In this document: positions 54,765 through 62,415 of the stretch, one piece after another | Layout: the number at the start of each line of letters is the position of its first letter | Numbering within the stretch: position 1 is the first letter of the stretch | Source: Amycolatopsis sp. EV170708-02-1 | GTDB lineage: Bacteria > Actinomycetota > Actinomycetes > Mycobacteriales > Pseudonocardiaceae | NCBI RefSeq assembly: GCF_022479115.1 | Contig: NZ_CP092497.1 | Coordinates: forward strand, 4,154,001-4,218,000 | Direction: 5' to 3' | DNA length: 64,000 bases | The notes under the pieces: generated by a model | Seen by the model: the letters and a program-made list of their open reading frames with translations, nothing else | Database searches by the model: none | Told to the model about the DNA's origin: nothing | Position numbers and translations under genes: made by a program

Positions 54765-56435
54765 ATGAACAAACAGGAGCTCAAGGTCGTCGGTGCGTCG
54801 GCCGTCGGCACGGCGTTCGAGTGGTACGACTTCTTCCTCTACGGCGCGCTGGTCCCGGTGATCGGCAGCAAGTTCTTCAGCGGATACGGCCCGGCGGCGC
54901 AGACGGTGTTCGCGTTGCTCACGTTCGCCGCCGGGTTCGTGGTCCGGCCGATCGGCGCGGTGGTGTTCGCGCGGATCACCGACCTGGTCGGACGCAAGAT
55001 CGTGTTCCTGATGACCTTGGTGATCATGGGCGTGTCGACCGTGGCGGTCGGGGTGTTGCCGACCGCGGACCAGATCGGCATCGCGGCGCCGATCCTGTTG
55101 GTGACGTGCCGCATTCTGCAGGGGCTCGCGGTGAGCGGCGAGTTCGGGGCGGCGGTCACCTACGTTTCGGAGTACGCGCCGGCGAAGCAGCGCTCGTTCT
55201 TCGTCGGCTGGCTGACCGGCACCACCGCGCTCGCCTTCAGCCTGTCTTTGGGCGTCCAGATCGTCGTCGAGTCCATTGTGGGCGCCGCGGCCTACGACTC
55301 GTGGGGCTGGCGGGTGCCGTTCCTCATCTCGGTGGTGCCGCTGGCGCTGTCGGTATGGATCCGCACCAAGCTCAACGAGAGCCCGCTGTTCCTTAAGATG
55401 AAACAGGAGGGCACGACGACCAAGGCACCCCTGCGGGAGGCGTTCGGGTCTCGGGCCCGGGTGCGGATGATCGCGATCGTGTTCGTGATGGCCGCGGCGC
55501 AGTCGTTCATCGGTTACCTGTCCACCGTGTACATGCTCACCACGATGAAGACCTACCTGAAGGCCGACTCGTTCACGGTGAACGCCATCTACATGGTGGT
55601 CATGCTGGCCGGGTTCTTCCTGTGTGTGCTCGTGTGCTGGCTGACCGACCGGGTCGGCAGGCGGCCACTGCTCTTCGCCGGGCTGGGGCTCGCCGCACTG
55701 CTCGCCTTCCCCATCACGAACGGGATCACCTCGATCGCGAATCCGGCGCTCGCGGCGGCGCAGGACAAGGTCTCCGTGGTCATCAAGGCCGACCCTGCCG
55801 ACTGTTCGTTCCAGTTCAACCCCGCGGGCACGGCGAAGTTCACGTCGGACTGCGACCAGGCTCGCAACGTGCTGCAGGCCAACTCGGTCACCTTCGACCG
55901 GCAGGACGTCACCGGTCCCACGACCGTCGTGGTGGACGGCACCGAGATCGCGGGCGGTCCGTCGCTGCGGCAGGATCTCGTGGCCGCGATCAAGGGCGCC
56001 GGGTATCCGGTGGGCGGGTCGGGGACCACGATCAAGGCCGAAGGGATCGGCGGTTTCTTCACCGGCCCGGTGCTCGGGGTCGCGCTGTTGTTGCTGGCGT
56101 TGGTCGCTCTCGCGCAGATGGCTCAGGGGCCCGCCGCGACGGCGATGGCGGAGGTGTTCCCGACGAGGATCCGCGCGACCGCGCTGTCGGTGCCCTACCA
56201 GCTCGGCGTCGGGCTGTTCGGCGGGTTGCTGCCCGCGACGATGACGGCGATCGGCGCCGAGGTGGGCAGTTTCACCACCGCGCTGTGGTACCCGGTCGGT
56301 GCGATGGCGCTGGGGCTGGTGATCCTGCTGTTCACCTTGCCCGAGACCCAGGGCGTCGACCTGGCGGATGTCCGCCTGGCCGGTGATACCTCCGCGGATG
56401 CCACCGAAGACGTCGCGGTACGGCGGGAGGGCTGA
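54765..56435 (+). CDS. MFS metabolite:H+ symporter with extra-cytoplasmic insertion
   Basis: Major facilitator protein of 556 residues of the metabolite:H+ symporter (ShiA/ProP-like) group. It opens GASAVGTAFEWYDFFLYG, the hallmark of that group, and has the loop 2-3 motif TDLVGRKIVF, the GEFGAAVTYVSEYAP motif and TDRVGRRPLLFAG before the second half. About 100 residues (roughly 330-430) between two membrane helices form a hydrophilic insert with a pair of cysteines (DPADCSF, TSDCDQA), longer than in usual family members. ATG 54765 follows GAGGAG. It probably imports the aromatic acid degraded by this cluster. Confidence 0.88.
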   Translation: MNKQELKVVGASAVGTAFEWYDFFLYGALVPVIGSKFFSGYGPAAQTVFALLTFAAGFVVRPIGAVVFARITDLVGRKIVFLMTLVIMGVSTVAVGVLPTADQIGIAAPILLVTCRILQGLAVSGEFGAAVTYVSEYAPAKQRSFFVGWLTGTTALAFSLSLGVQIVVESIVGAAAYDSWGWRVPFLISVVPLALSVWIRTKLNESPLFLKMKQEGTTTKAPLREAFGSRARVRMIAIVFVMAAAQSFIGYLSTVYMLTTMKTYLKADSFTVNAIYMVVMLAGFFLCVLVCWLTDRVGRRPLLFAGLGLAALLAFPITNGITSIANPALAAAQDKVSVVIKADPADCSFQFNPAGTAKFTSDCDQARNVLQANSVTFDRQDVTGPTTVVVDGTEIAGGPSLRQDLVAAIKGAGYPVGGSGTTIKAEGIGGFFTGPVLGVALLLLALVALAQMAQGPAATAMAEVFPTRIRATALSVPYQLGVGLFGGLLPATMTAIGAEVGSFTTALWYPVGAMALGLVILLFTLPETQGVDLADVRLAGDTSADATEDVAVRREG

Positions 56436-56442
56436 GGGCAGG

Positions 56443-56637
56443 ATGCCGATCATCGACGTATCACTGGTGGCAGGCCGGACCGACGCGGAATTACGCGGGC
56501 TCATCACGGCGGTGCACGCCGCCGCGGTGGCGAGTTTGGGAGTGCCGGGAGAGTCGGTGCGGGTACTGGTGCGTGAGCTGCCGCCGACGCACTGGGCGGC
56601 GAACGACGAGACCATCGCGGAGCGCCGCTCCCGCTGA
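56443..56637 (+). CDS. 4-oxalocrotonate tautomerase family protein
   Basis: A tautomerase of 64 residues; after removal of Met the catalytic Pro1 heads PIIDVSLVAGR. Arg11 and Arg39 of the classical 4-OT active site are both present, and Phe50 is replaced by Trp. It begins seven bases after the MFS stop and is followed by a strong hairpin. In the aminomuconate route it would interconvert 2-hydroxymuconate (enol) and 2-oxo-3-hexenedioate, feeding the decarboxylase at 53837. Size and residues fit 4-OT well. Confidence 0.9.
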   Translation: MPIIDVSLVAGRTDAELRGLITAVHAAAVASLGVPGESVRVLVRELPPTHWAANDETIAERRSR

Positions 56638-56638
56638 G

Positions 56639-56678
56639 AACGAACGGGGCCGCGACGACCGTCGCGGCCCCGTTCGTT
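56639..56678. terminator. perfect 18-bp bidirectional terminator
   Basis: Arms 56639-56656 and 56661-56678 are perfectly complementary over 18 bases around a GACC loop, in the 46-base gap between the converging tautomerase and SDR genes. The outer parts AACGAACG/CGTTCGTT give a T-containing tail in either direction. Placement and strength fit a shared rho-independent-type terminator. Confidence 0.85.
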
Positions 56679-56683
56679 CGCGT

Positions 56684-57448
56684 TCAGTCCCGGAAGTGGG
56701 TGGTGCTCCATCCGCCACAGACCGGGATGGTGACGCCGGTGATGAAGGCCGCGTCGTCGGAGGCGAGGAACGCGAAGACGTGGGCGATGTCGATCGGGCG
56801 GCCGACCCTCGGCAGCGGGCGGGCGCGGGTCACGAGGTCGTCGAAGACGCCGGCGGCGATCTTCTCCCGGGTCGCGGGGGTCTCGATCAGACCGGGCGCC
56901 ACCGCGTTGACGCGGATACCGCGCCTGCCGTAGTCGGCGGCCATCTGCCGGGTGAGGCTGGTGACCGCGCCCTTGGCCGCGGAGTACGGCGCGGAGCCCG
57001 CGACTCCGGTCAGCGCGAACGTGGAAGAGGTGTTGACGATCGCGCCGCCACGGTCACCGAAGGCGTGCACCGCGCGCCTGCTGAGCGCGAACGCGGTACC
57101 CAGGTTCGTCTTCAGGAAGAACTCGAAGTCCGCGTCCGATGTCTCGCCCGCGGGGGCGTCTCCGGCCTTGCCCGCGATGTTGGCGAGCACGTCCGGCGTG
57201 CCGACGTCCGCCGCACAGTGTTCGAACACCTGCTCGGCCGCACCCTCGGCGGTGAGGTCCACGGCGAGTGTCCTCACCTCGGCCCCGGCCGCGCGGGCTT
57301 CCGTGCGTAACCCGGCGAGCCCGTGCTCGTCGCGGTCGACCGCGAGCACGACCGCGCCGCGTGCGGCGAACAGGGCCGCGGTCGCCCGGCCGATACCCGA
57401 CGCCGCTCCGGTCACGATCGCCGTCTTACCGCTGAGCTGCTGGGTCAC
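56684..57448 (-). CDS. short-chain dehydrogenase/reductase
   Basis: NAD(P)-dependent SDR of 254 residues with the cofactor motif TGAASGIGRA, NIAGKAG, the serine at IVNTSSTFAL and the catalytic YSAAKGAVTS. The GTG at 57448 is preferred because GGAGG lies five bases upstream; an ATG at 57484 has no such site. Divergent from the enoyl-CoA hydratase gene over a gap with an operator-like site. It probably oxidises or reduces a hydroxy intermediate of the same catabolic unit, but it is not a recognised step of the aminomuconate route. Confidence 0.88.
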   Translation of the reverse strand: MTQQLSGKTAIVTGAASGIGRATAALFAARGAVVLAVDRDEHGLAGLRTEARAAGAEVRTLAVDLTAEGAAEQVFEHCAADVGTPDVLANIAGKAGDAPAGETSDADFEFFLKTNLGTAFALSRRAVHAFGDRGGAIVNTSSTFALTGVAGSAPYSAAKGAVTSLTRQMAADYGRRGIRVNAVAPGLIETPATREKIAAGVFDDLVTRARPLPRVGRPIDIAHVFAFLASDDAAFITGVTIPVCGGWSTTHFRD

Positions 57449-57514
57449 GAGTTCCTCCACAAGGTCGACGTCGTTCGCGATCATCCGCCGGGCGCGCAAG
57501 GCTGACCACCGCGG

Positions 57515-57533
57515 ATTTCCGGTGGATGAGAAC
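57515..57533. promoter_or_regulatory. operator-like site, copy 2 (degenerate)
   Basis: ATTTCCGGTGGATGAGAAC shares 15 of 19 positions with the perfect copy at 58351, including the whole TTTCCGGTGGA left part. It lies in the SDR/enoyl-CoA hydratase divergent gap. Confidence 0.45.
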
Positions 57534-57574
57534 AGACTCTGGCGGTCCGGCCCCGGTTCGGGTCGGCTCGCCGG

Positions 57575-58345
57575 ATGGACATACAGGGACTGCGGGTGAC
57601 GTTTCCGGCCGACGGGATCGCCCTGCTGGAGCTGGACCGGCCGCATCGTCGCAACGCGCTGGACCGTGCGCTGCTCGACGGGCTCCCCGGGGTGCTGACC
57701 GGGTTGGCCGCCGACGATCGGGTGCGGGCGCTGGTGGTGTCCGGCCGGGGTGGGGCGTTCTGCGCGGGCGGGGACCTGGACGCGATCGCCGCCTCGGATG
57801 GGGAAAGCCCGGAGGAAGGCCGGGCGCGCATGGAGCGCGAGTTCGCCACGGCCCGGCTGCTGCTGGAGTTCCGGGCTCCGACGGTGGCCGCCGTCGACGG
57901 CGCGGCGGTCGGCGCGGGGATGGCCTTGGCGCTCGCTTGCGACCTGCGGATCGGCTCGCCGGAGGCGGTGTTCGCGAGCCCGTTCATCCGGATGGCGCTC
58001 GTTCCCGACTGGGGTGTCTCCTGGTTGCTCGCCAGAGCCGTCGGGCAGGCACGGGCGACCGAGATCGCCTTGTCCGCGCGCAAGGTCGCCGCGGAGGAGG
58101 CGCTGCGAATCGGGTTGCTCGACGCTGTGGTCCCGGGTCCGCTCGACGAGGCGCTGGCACGGGCCGTACCGCTGGCCGACGCCGAGCCCGCGGCCGCGGC
58201 AGCCACGAAACGCCTTATCGCCGGTTCGGCCGGCGGATTCCAGGACGCGATCGACGCCGAGATCGAAGCACAGTTGTGCGCGGTGCGCTCGCCCGAATTC
58301 ACCCGGCGGATGGGGGAGTGGTCCCGGTCGGTGCGCGGCCGGTGA
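57575..58345 (+). CDS. enoyl-CoA hydratase/isomerase family protein
   Basis: Crotonase-fold protein of 256 residues with RRNALDRALLDGL, the oxyanion/CoA loop GRGGAFCAGGDLDAI and the second oxyanion block VDGAAVGAGMALALACDLRIG. The first catalytic glutamate position of classical hydratases appears replaced (APFIRMALVPDWG region: PFIRMALVPD), so isomerase or lyase activity is as likely as hydration. It implies a CoA-thioester branch in this cluster, matching the AMP-forming ligase at 62412. Ends 91 bases before the aldehyde dehydrogenase, with an operator-like palindrome between. Confidence 0.85.
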   Translation: MDIQGLRVTFPADGIALLELDRPHRRNALDRALLDGLPGVLTGLAADDRVRALVVSGRGGAFCAGGDLDAIAASDGESPEEGRARMEREFATARLLLEFRAPTVAAVDGAAVGAGMALALACDLRIGSPEAVFASPFIRMALVPDWGVSWLLARAVGQARATEIALSARKVAAEEALRIGLLDAVVPGPLDEALARAVPLADAEPAAAAATKRLIAGSAGGFQDAIDAEIEAQLCAVRSPEFTRRMGEWSRSVRGR

Positions 58346-58350
58346 TCCGC

Positions 58351-58369
58351 GTTTCCGGTGGACGGAAAC
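58351..58369. promoter_or_regulatory. operator-like palindrome, copy 3 (perfect)
   Basis: GTTTCCGGTGGACGGAAAC has perfect seven-base arms with a five-base spacer. It lies between the enoyl-CoA hydratase stop and the aldehyde dehydrogenase start, the head of the dioxygenase operon. Confidence 0.6.
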
Positions 58370-58436
58370 GGTCCATTGTGCACATCCGGCCGGTCGGCGG
58401 AAGCTGGTGACACACCGAGGAAGAGGAGGACGTGCG

Positions 58437-59873
58437 GTGGAATCCTTCGGGCACATCATCGCGGGCGAGGAGGTCGCCTCGGCGGACGGGACGACCTTCG
58501 AGTCCGTGGACCCGTGGACGAGGTCGCCTTGGGCGACGGTCGCGCTCGGCTCGGCGGGCGACGCGCGGCGTGCGATCCACGCCGCCCGGCAGGCTTTCGA
58601 CGACGGACCCTGGCCGCGGATGAGCTTCGCCGACCGCGGTGAGATCCTGCATCGCCTCGCGGACCTGCTCCTCGCGCACGCCGACGAGCTGGCGCTGGCC
58701 GACACCACGGACATGGGCAAGCCGATCGGCCAGACCGCGGGCCACGACGTGCCCCGGGCCGCACGGAACTTCCGGTTCTTCGCCGACCACTCGCGGATCA
58801 CACCCGCCGAGACGTTCCCCATGCCGGACGGGCACCACGCCTACACCCAGTACGACCCGGCCGGAGTGGTAGCGGCCATCGCGCCGTGGAACTTTCCGCT
58901 GATGATGGCGAGCTGGAAGGTGGCGCCGGCTCTGGCCTGGGGCAACACAGTGGTGCTCAAACCGGCCGAGCAGTCACCGGCGTCCGCGACGATACTGGCG
59001 CGGCTGGCTCTCGAAGCCGGACTCCCGCCCGGCGTGCTGAACGTGGTGCACGGATACGGGCCGGACTCGGTAGGCCAGGCGCTGACCGAGTCGCCGGACG
59101 TCGACCGGATCACCTTCACCGGGGAGTCGGCCACGGGAAGGCTGATCTCCCGCGCGGCGGCGGCGAACCTGACCCCGGTCAGTTTGGAACTGGGTGGCAA
59201 GGGCGCCAACGTCGTGTTCGCCGACGCCGACCTCGACCACGCGGTCCGCTGGGCGATCCAGGCGGTGTTCGGCAACTCGGGCCAGGTGTGCCTGGCCGGC
59301 AGCAGGCTGTACGTGCAGCGGGAGGTCTACGACGAGTTCCTGGCCAGGTTCACCGCCGCCGCCGACGCCATGGTGCTGGGCGACCCGAAGGACCCGGCGA
59401 CCGAGATCGGTCCGCTGTCCTCGCGGGAACACTTCGACAAGGTCGCCGGATACCTCGGGATCGCGACCGCGGGCGGCGCCCGCTTGCACACCGGAGGTGT
59501 CGGCGACGGCTGGGCGGTGCGGCCGACCGTCGTGGTCGGCGCGGGCCAGCGGGACCGGATAACCCAGGAGGAGATCTTCGGCCCGGTCGTCGTGGTGCTG
59601 CCGTTCGACGGTGAGGCCGACGCGGTGGCAGCGGCCAACGACACGCCCTACGGTCTGAACGCCATGGTGTTCACCCAGGACCTGTCCCGTGCCCATCGCG
59701 TCGCACGCGCGCTGCGGGTCGGCACCGTCTGGGCGAATTGCTTCTTCGTGAGGGACCTGCGTGCGCCCTTCGGAGGGGCGAAGGACTCCGGTGTCGGCCG
59801 CGAGGGTGGCGCTTACAGCCGGGAGTTCTTCACCGAGCCGAAGGCCGTCGTCATGGAGATCGCCGCATCGTGA
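58437..59873 (+). CDS. 2-aminomuconate-6-semialdehyde dehydrogenase (ALDH family)
   Basis: NAD-dependent aldehyde dehydrogenase of 478 residues. Catalytic C285 in NSGQVCLAGSRLY, E251 in LELGGKGANVV and the cofactor block APWNFPLMMASWK are present. GTG 58437 has AGGAGGA six bases upstream. It is closest by motifs to the hydroxymuconic/aminomuconic semialdehyde dehydrogenases. The gene directly downstream is a RidA-type deaminase, and the cluster contains 3-hydroxyanthranilate dioxygenase and an ACMSD. This makes oxidation of 2-aminomuconate semialdehyde to 2-aminomuconate the best-supported role. First gene of the operon 58437-64000. Confidence 0.88.
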   Translation: MESFGHIIAGEEVASADGTTFESVDPWTRSPWATVALGSAGDARRAIHAARQAFDDGPWPRMSFADRGEILHRLADLLLAHADELALADTTDMGKPIGQTAGHDVPRAARNFRFFADHSRITPAETFPMPDGHHAYTQYDPAGVVAAIAPWNFPLMMASWKVAPALAWGNTVVLKPAEQSPASATILARLALEAGLPPGVLNVVHGYGPDSVGQALTESPDVDRITFTGESATGRLISRAAAANLTPVSLELGGKGANVVFADADLDHAVRWAIQAVFGNSGQVCLAGSRLYVQREVYDEFLARFTAAADAMVLGDPKDPATEIGPLSSREHFDKVAGYLGIATAGGARLHTGGVGDGWAVRPTVVVGAGQRDRITQEEIFGPVVVVLPFDGEADAVAAANDTPYGLNAMVFTQDLSRAHRVARALRVGTVWANCFFVRDLRAPFGGAKDSGVGREGGAYSREFFTEPKAVVMEIAAS

Positions 59874-59902
59874 CCGTCGCCCGAGACCCGCAAGGAGCAG
59901 AG

Positions 59903-60319
59903 ATGACCGAGATCCGCGCAGTCAGCACTCGCAACGCGCCCACCGTGGGCTTCTCCACCGGCACCGCCGCGCCGTTGTCGCAGGCGATCGTCCACGGTGA
60001 CACCATCTACTGTTCGGGCACCGGGCCACTGGATCCGGAGACCCGCACGATCGTCTCCGACGACTTCGCCACGCAGGTGAAGCAGACACTGGCCAATCTG
60101 GTGTCGGTGGTGGAGGCGGCGGGCGGCGGCCGCGAGACGATCCTCAAGTGCACCTGTTTCGTGCGGGACGTGGAGAACTTCCCGGCGTTCAACGCGGTCT
60201 ACCGGGAGTTTTTCGAGGGCGCCCCGCATTTCCCGGCCAGGACGACGGTCGTCGCGACGCCGCACCGCACCGGTGTGCAGGTGGAGGTCGAATGTATCGC
60301 GGCCGTGATCCGGCCATGA
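59903..60319 (+). CDS. RidA/YjgF-family 2-aminomuconate deaminase
   Basis: RidA-fold protein of 138 residues with the conserved arginine in FPARTTVVA (the RidA substrate-carboxylate arginine) and glutamate in VEVECIAAV, plus GTGPLDPETR and CTCFVRDVENFPAFN. In bacterial 2-nitrobenzoate/3-hydroxyanthranilate pathways the 2-aminomuconate deaminase belongs to this family and follows the semialdehyde dehydrogenase, exactly as here. General RidA enamine hydrolysis is the alternative. ATG 59903 follows AAGGAG; its end overlaps the amidohydrolase start by ATGA. Confidence 0.85.
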   Translation: MTEIRAVSTRNAPTVGFSTGTAAPLSQAIVHGDTIYCSGTGPLDPETRTIVSDDFATQVKQTLANLVSVVEAAGGGRETILKCTCFVRDVENFPAFNAVYREFFEGAPHFPARTTVVATPHRTGVQVEVECIAAVIRP

Positions 60320-61881
60320 CCGAACTCGTGCTGCTCGGCGGCCGGGTGTACACGATGGACACGGCAGGCCCGGAGGTCGCCGAGGCCGTCGCGGTCACCG
60401 ATGGCCGGGTCTCCGCGGTCGGAGCCACCGCCGACATCGCGGCACTGGCGGGCCCGTCGACACGGGTCGTGCGGCTGTCCGGGAGCACCGTGATCCCCGG
60501 ATTGATCGACTCGCACTGTCATTTCGAACATGCGGGTATGGCGGGACACGCCGTGTCCTTCGCCGGGATCCGCACACTCGACGCCGCCCTGGACCGGGTG
60601 GCCGAGCTGGCGGCGGACCGCGCGCCGGGCGCGTGGGTGCAGGGGCAGTTGTGGAACCCGGTCTTGCAGCTCGCCGAGGGACGGGCACCGACCCGGCAGG
60701 AGCTGGACCGTGCCGCCGCCGGCAGGCCGGTCTTCCTGCCGGAGGGGCATGCGGCGTCGGTCAGCACCGCGGCGTTGCGGCTCGCGGGCATCGCCCCGGA
60801 CGGGCACGACGGCCGCCTCGTCGAAGGCGACGTGCACACGATCGCCAAGGTGGTGCCGGAGTGGACGTCCGGGGAACGGGCGAGGCAGCTGTCGGCCGCG
60901 ATGCGGGCGCTCAACGAACACGGAATCACCTCGGTGGTCGCGGGGGCGCTGCCACCGTCCGATGTGGACGTTTTGCGGGAACTGGCCGAGTCGGATGCCT
61001 CGACGGTCCGGGTGGCGGCGATGGTCACGCCGAGCGGGGAGCTGAACCCGTCGGTGACCGTGGCCGAGTGGCGCGACCTGCTCGCCGGGGGCCCGCCGAA
61101 ACCTGTCGGCGACAGATACCTGACACGGGGAATCAAGCTCCAGGTCGACGGCGGTATGACGCTCGGTACCGCGGCCACCCGGACCCCCTACCGGACCGAT
61201 GCCGGTTACCGAGGCGAACTGTTCGTCCACCGCGCCCGCCTGACCGACCTGGTCGACGCCGCGCATCGCGCCGGCTGGGCGGTCGGCACACATGTCGTGG
61301 GCGACGCCGCGATCGACCTCGCGCTCGACGTCTACGAGGCCACACGCGCCGGTCTCGCGCTGCCGGACGTGCTCATCCACGCCAGTCTCATCCAGCGCGA
61401 CCAGATCGACCGCGCGCGGGCGCTGGGAGTGCGGGTCGCCGCGCAGGTTCCGTTCCTGTGGCGCAACCGGGACGCGATCGCCGGGCATCTCGGTGACGAG
61501 CGAGCCGACGGCGCGGTGCCGCTACGGGACCTGGTCGACGGACTCGGCCCGGACGGCGTCGCGGCGGGGACCGACTACCCGGTCAACGACCTCGACCCGT
61601 GGCAGAACATCCATGCCATGGCGACACGGCACGACATCGGCGGCCGGGCCGTGGGTGCCGCGCAGGCGATCACCCGCCGCGAGGCCGTGGGCCTATACAC
61701 GACCTCAGGTGCGGCGCACACCGGTGAGTGGGCGAGCAAAGGCAGGATCGCGCCGGGCTTGCTCGCCGATCTCGCCGTCCTCGACACCGATCCGTTCGCC
61801 GCCGCCGATCCTCGCTCGACGACGACGCTGATGACCGTGATGGACGGACGGGTCGTCCACGACACCGGCCGGCTCGACTAG
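60316..61881 (+). CDS. YtcJ-like amidohydrolase (amidohydrolase family 3)
   Basis: Metal-dependent hydrolase of 521 residues. Metal motif DSHCHFEHAG near residue 65, a lysine region KLQVDGGMTLGTAATRTPY, TNVVGDA-type histidine block read here as GTHVVGDAAIDLAL, and the terminal GTDYPVNDLDPW with the metal aspartate. YtcJ-type enzymes open amide or formamide bonds of varied substrates. Coupled (ATGA) to the deaminase gene and 12 bases from the dioxygenase gene. It may supply the pathway by hydrolysing an N-acylated aromatic amine, but no reaction of the known 3-hydroxyanthranilate route requires it. Confidence 0.82.
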   Translation: MTELVLLGGRVYTMDTAGPEVAEAVAVTDGRVSAVGATADIAALAGPSTRVVRLSGSTVIPGLIDSHCHFEHAGMAGHAVSFAGIRTLDAALDRVAELAADRAPGAWVQGQLWNPVLQLAEGRAPTRQELDRAAAGRPVFLPEGHAASVSTAALRLAGIAPDGHDGRLVEGDVHTIAKVVPEWTSGERARQLSAAMRALNEHGITSVVAGALPPSDVDVLRELAESDASTVRVAAMVTPSGELNPSVTVAEWRDLLAGGPPKPVGDRYLTRGIKLQVDGGMTLGTAATRTPYRTDAGYRGELFVHRARLTDLVDAAHRAGWAVGTHVVGDAAIDLALDVYEATRAGLALPDVLIHASLIQRDQIDRARALGVRVAAQVPFLWRNRDAIAGHLGDERADGAVPLRDLVDGLGPDGVAAGTDYPVNDLDPWQNIHAMATRHDIGGRAVGAAQAITRREAVGLYTTSGAAHTGEWASKGRIAPGLLADLAVLDTDPFAAADPRSTTTLMTVMDGRVVHDTGRLD

Positions 61882-61893
61882 GAGGTAGAACCG

Positions 61894-62415
61894 ATGCACC
61901 CCAGCCAGATGCCCATCGTGGAGTTGCACAAGGCAGCCGATGGGCTGCGGGAGAGCGGCAAACGGGTCAAGGTGCTCTGGCAGGAGAGCGAGTCGCTCGC
62001 GTTCCTCGCCCGCGGCCGCGAGTACCGCAGCGAGTTCCACCTGAACCCGAGCGACGAGGTGATGTTCATGGTGCGAGGGTCGATGGATCTGCACTACCGC
62101 AAGCCTGAGGGCGGTTCGGACATCGCGGTGATTCCCGAGGGCGGCACCATCTTCACTCCTACCGGCATCGCGCACTCACCCCGGTTCGAGCCGGACGCCT
62201 TCGTGCTGGTGATCGAGCGGCTGCGCCGTCCCGGTGAGCTGGACCGGTTCCGCTGGTTCTGTCCCGGATGCGACGAGTTCCTGCACGAGGAAGCCGTGCA
62301 TGTCAGTGACTACCGCACGGATCCGGTCGCGGGCGCCTATCAGCGTTTCTACGGCGACGTGGCCGCCAGGACCTGCAAGGCGTGCGGCACGGTCATGCCG
62401 GATGAGCGCCTGTGA
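61894..62415 (+). CDS. 3-hydroxyanthranilate 3,4-dioxygenase
   Basis: Ring-opening cupin dioxygenase of 173 residues that converts 3-hydroxyanthranilate to 2-amino-3-carboxymuconate semialdehyde (ACMS). Iron ligands H49, E55 and H94, and substrate-binding R45, R97 and E108, are all in the positions known for the bacterial enzyme. The second, rubredoxin-like metal site is complete (CPGC near 123-126, CKAC near 161-164). GGAGG precedes ATG 61894. The ACMS-decarboxylase-like gene follows at 63674, so carbon flows to aminomuconate rather than to quinolinate and NAD. Confidence 0.93.
   Translation: MHPSQMPIVELHKAADGLRESGKRVKVLWQESESLAFLARGREYRSEFHLNPSDEVMFMVRGSMDLHYRKPEGGSDIAVIPEGGTIFTPTGIAHSPRFEPDAFVLVIERLRRPGELDRFRWFCPGCDEFLHEEAVHVSDYRTDPVAGAYQRFYGDVAARTCKACGTVMPDERL

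Noticed and set aside
54699..56711. Minus-strand open frame of 670 codons opposite the MFS gene
   Set aside because: Antisense shadow; the plus strand encodes a clear transporter with family motifs.
57601..57619. Fourth operator copy inside the enoyl-CoA hydratase gene
   Set aside because: Left arm matches but the right arm has two mismatches and it lies within codons 9-15; recorded only as a weak match.
57481..58413. Minus-strand frames opposite the enoyl-CoA hydratase, including an upstream extension of the SDR frame to 58822
   Set aside because: The SDR has a GTG start with GGAGG at 57448. The upstream part is a shadow of the hydratase and aldehyde dehydrogenase genes.
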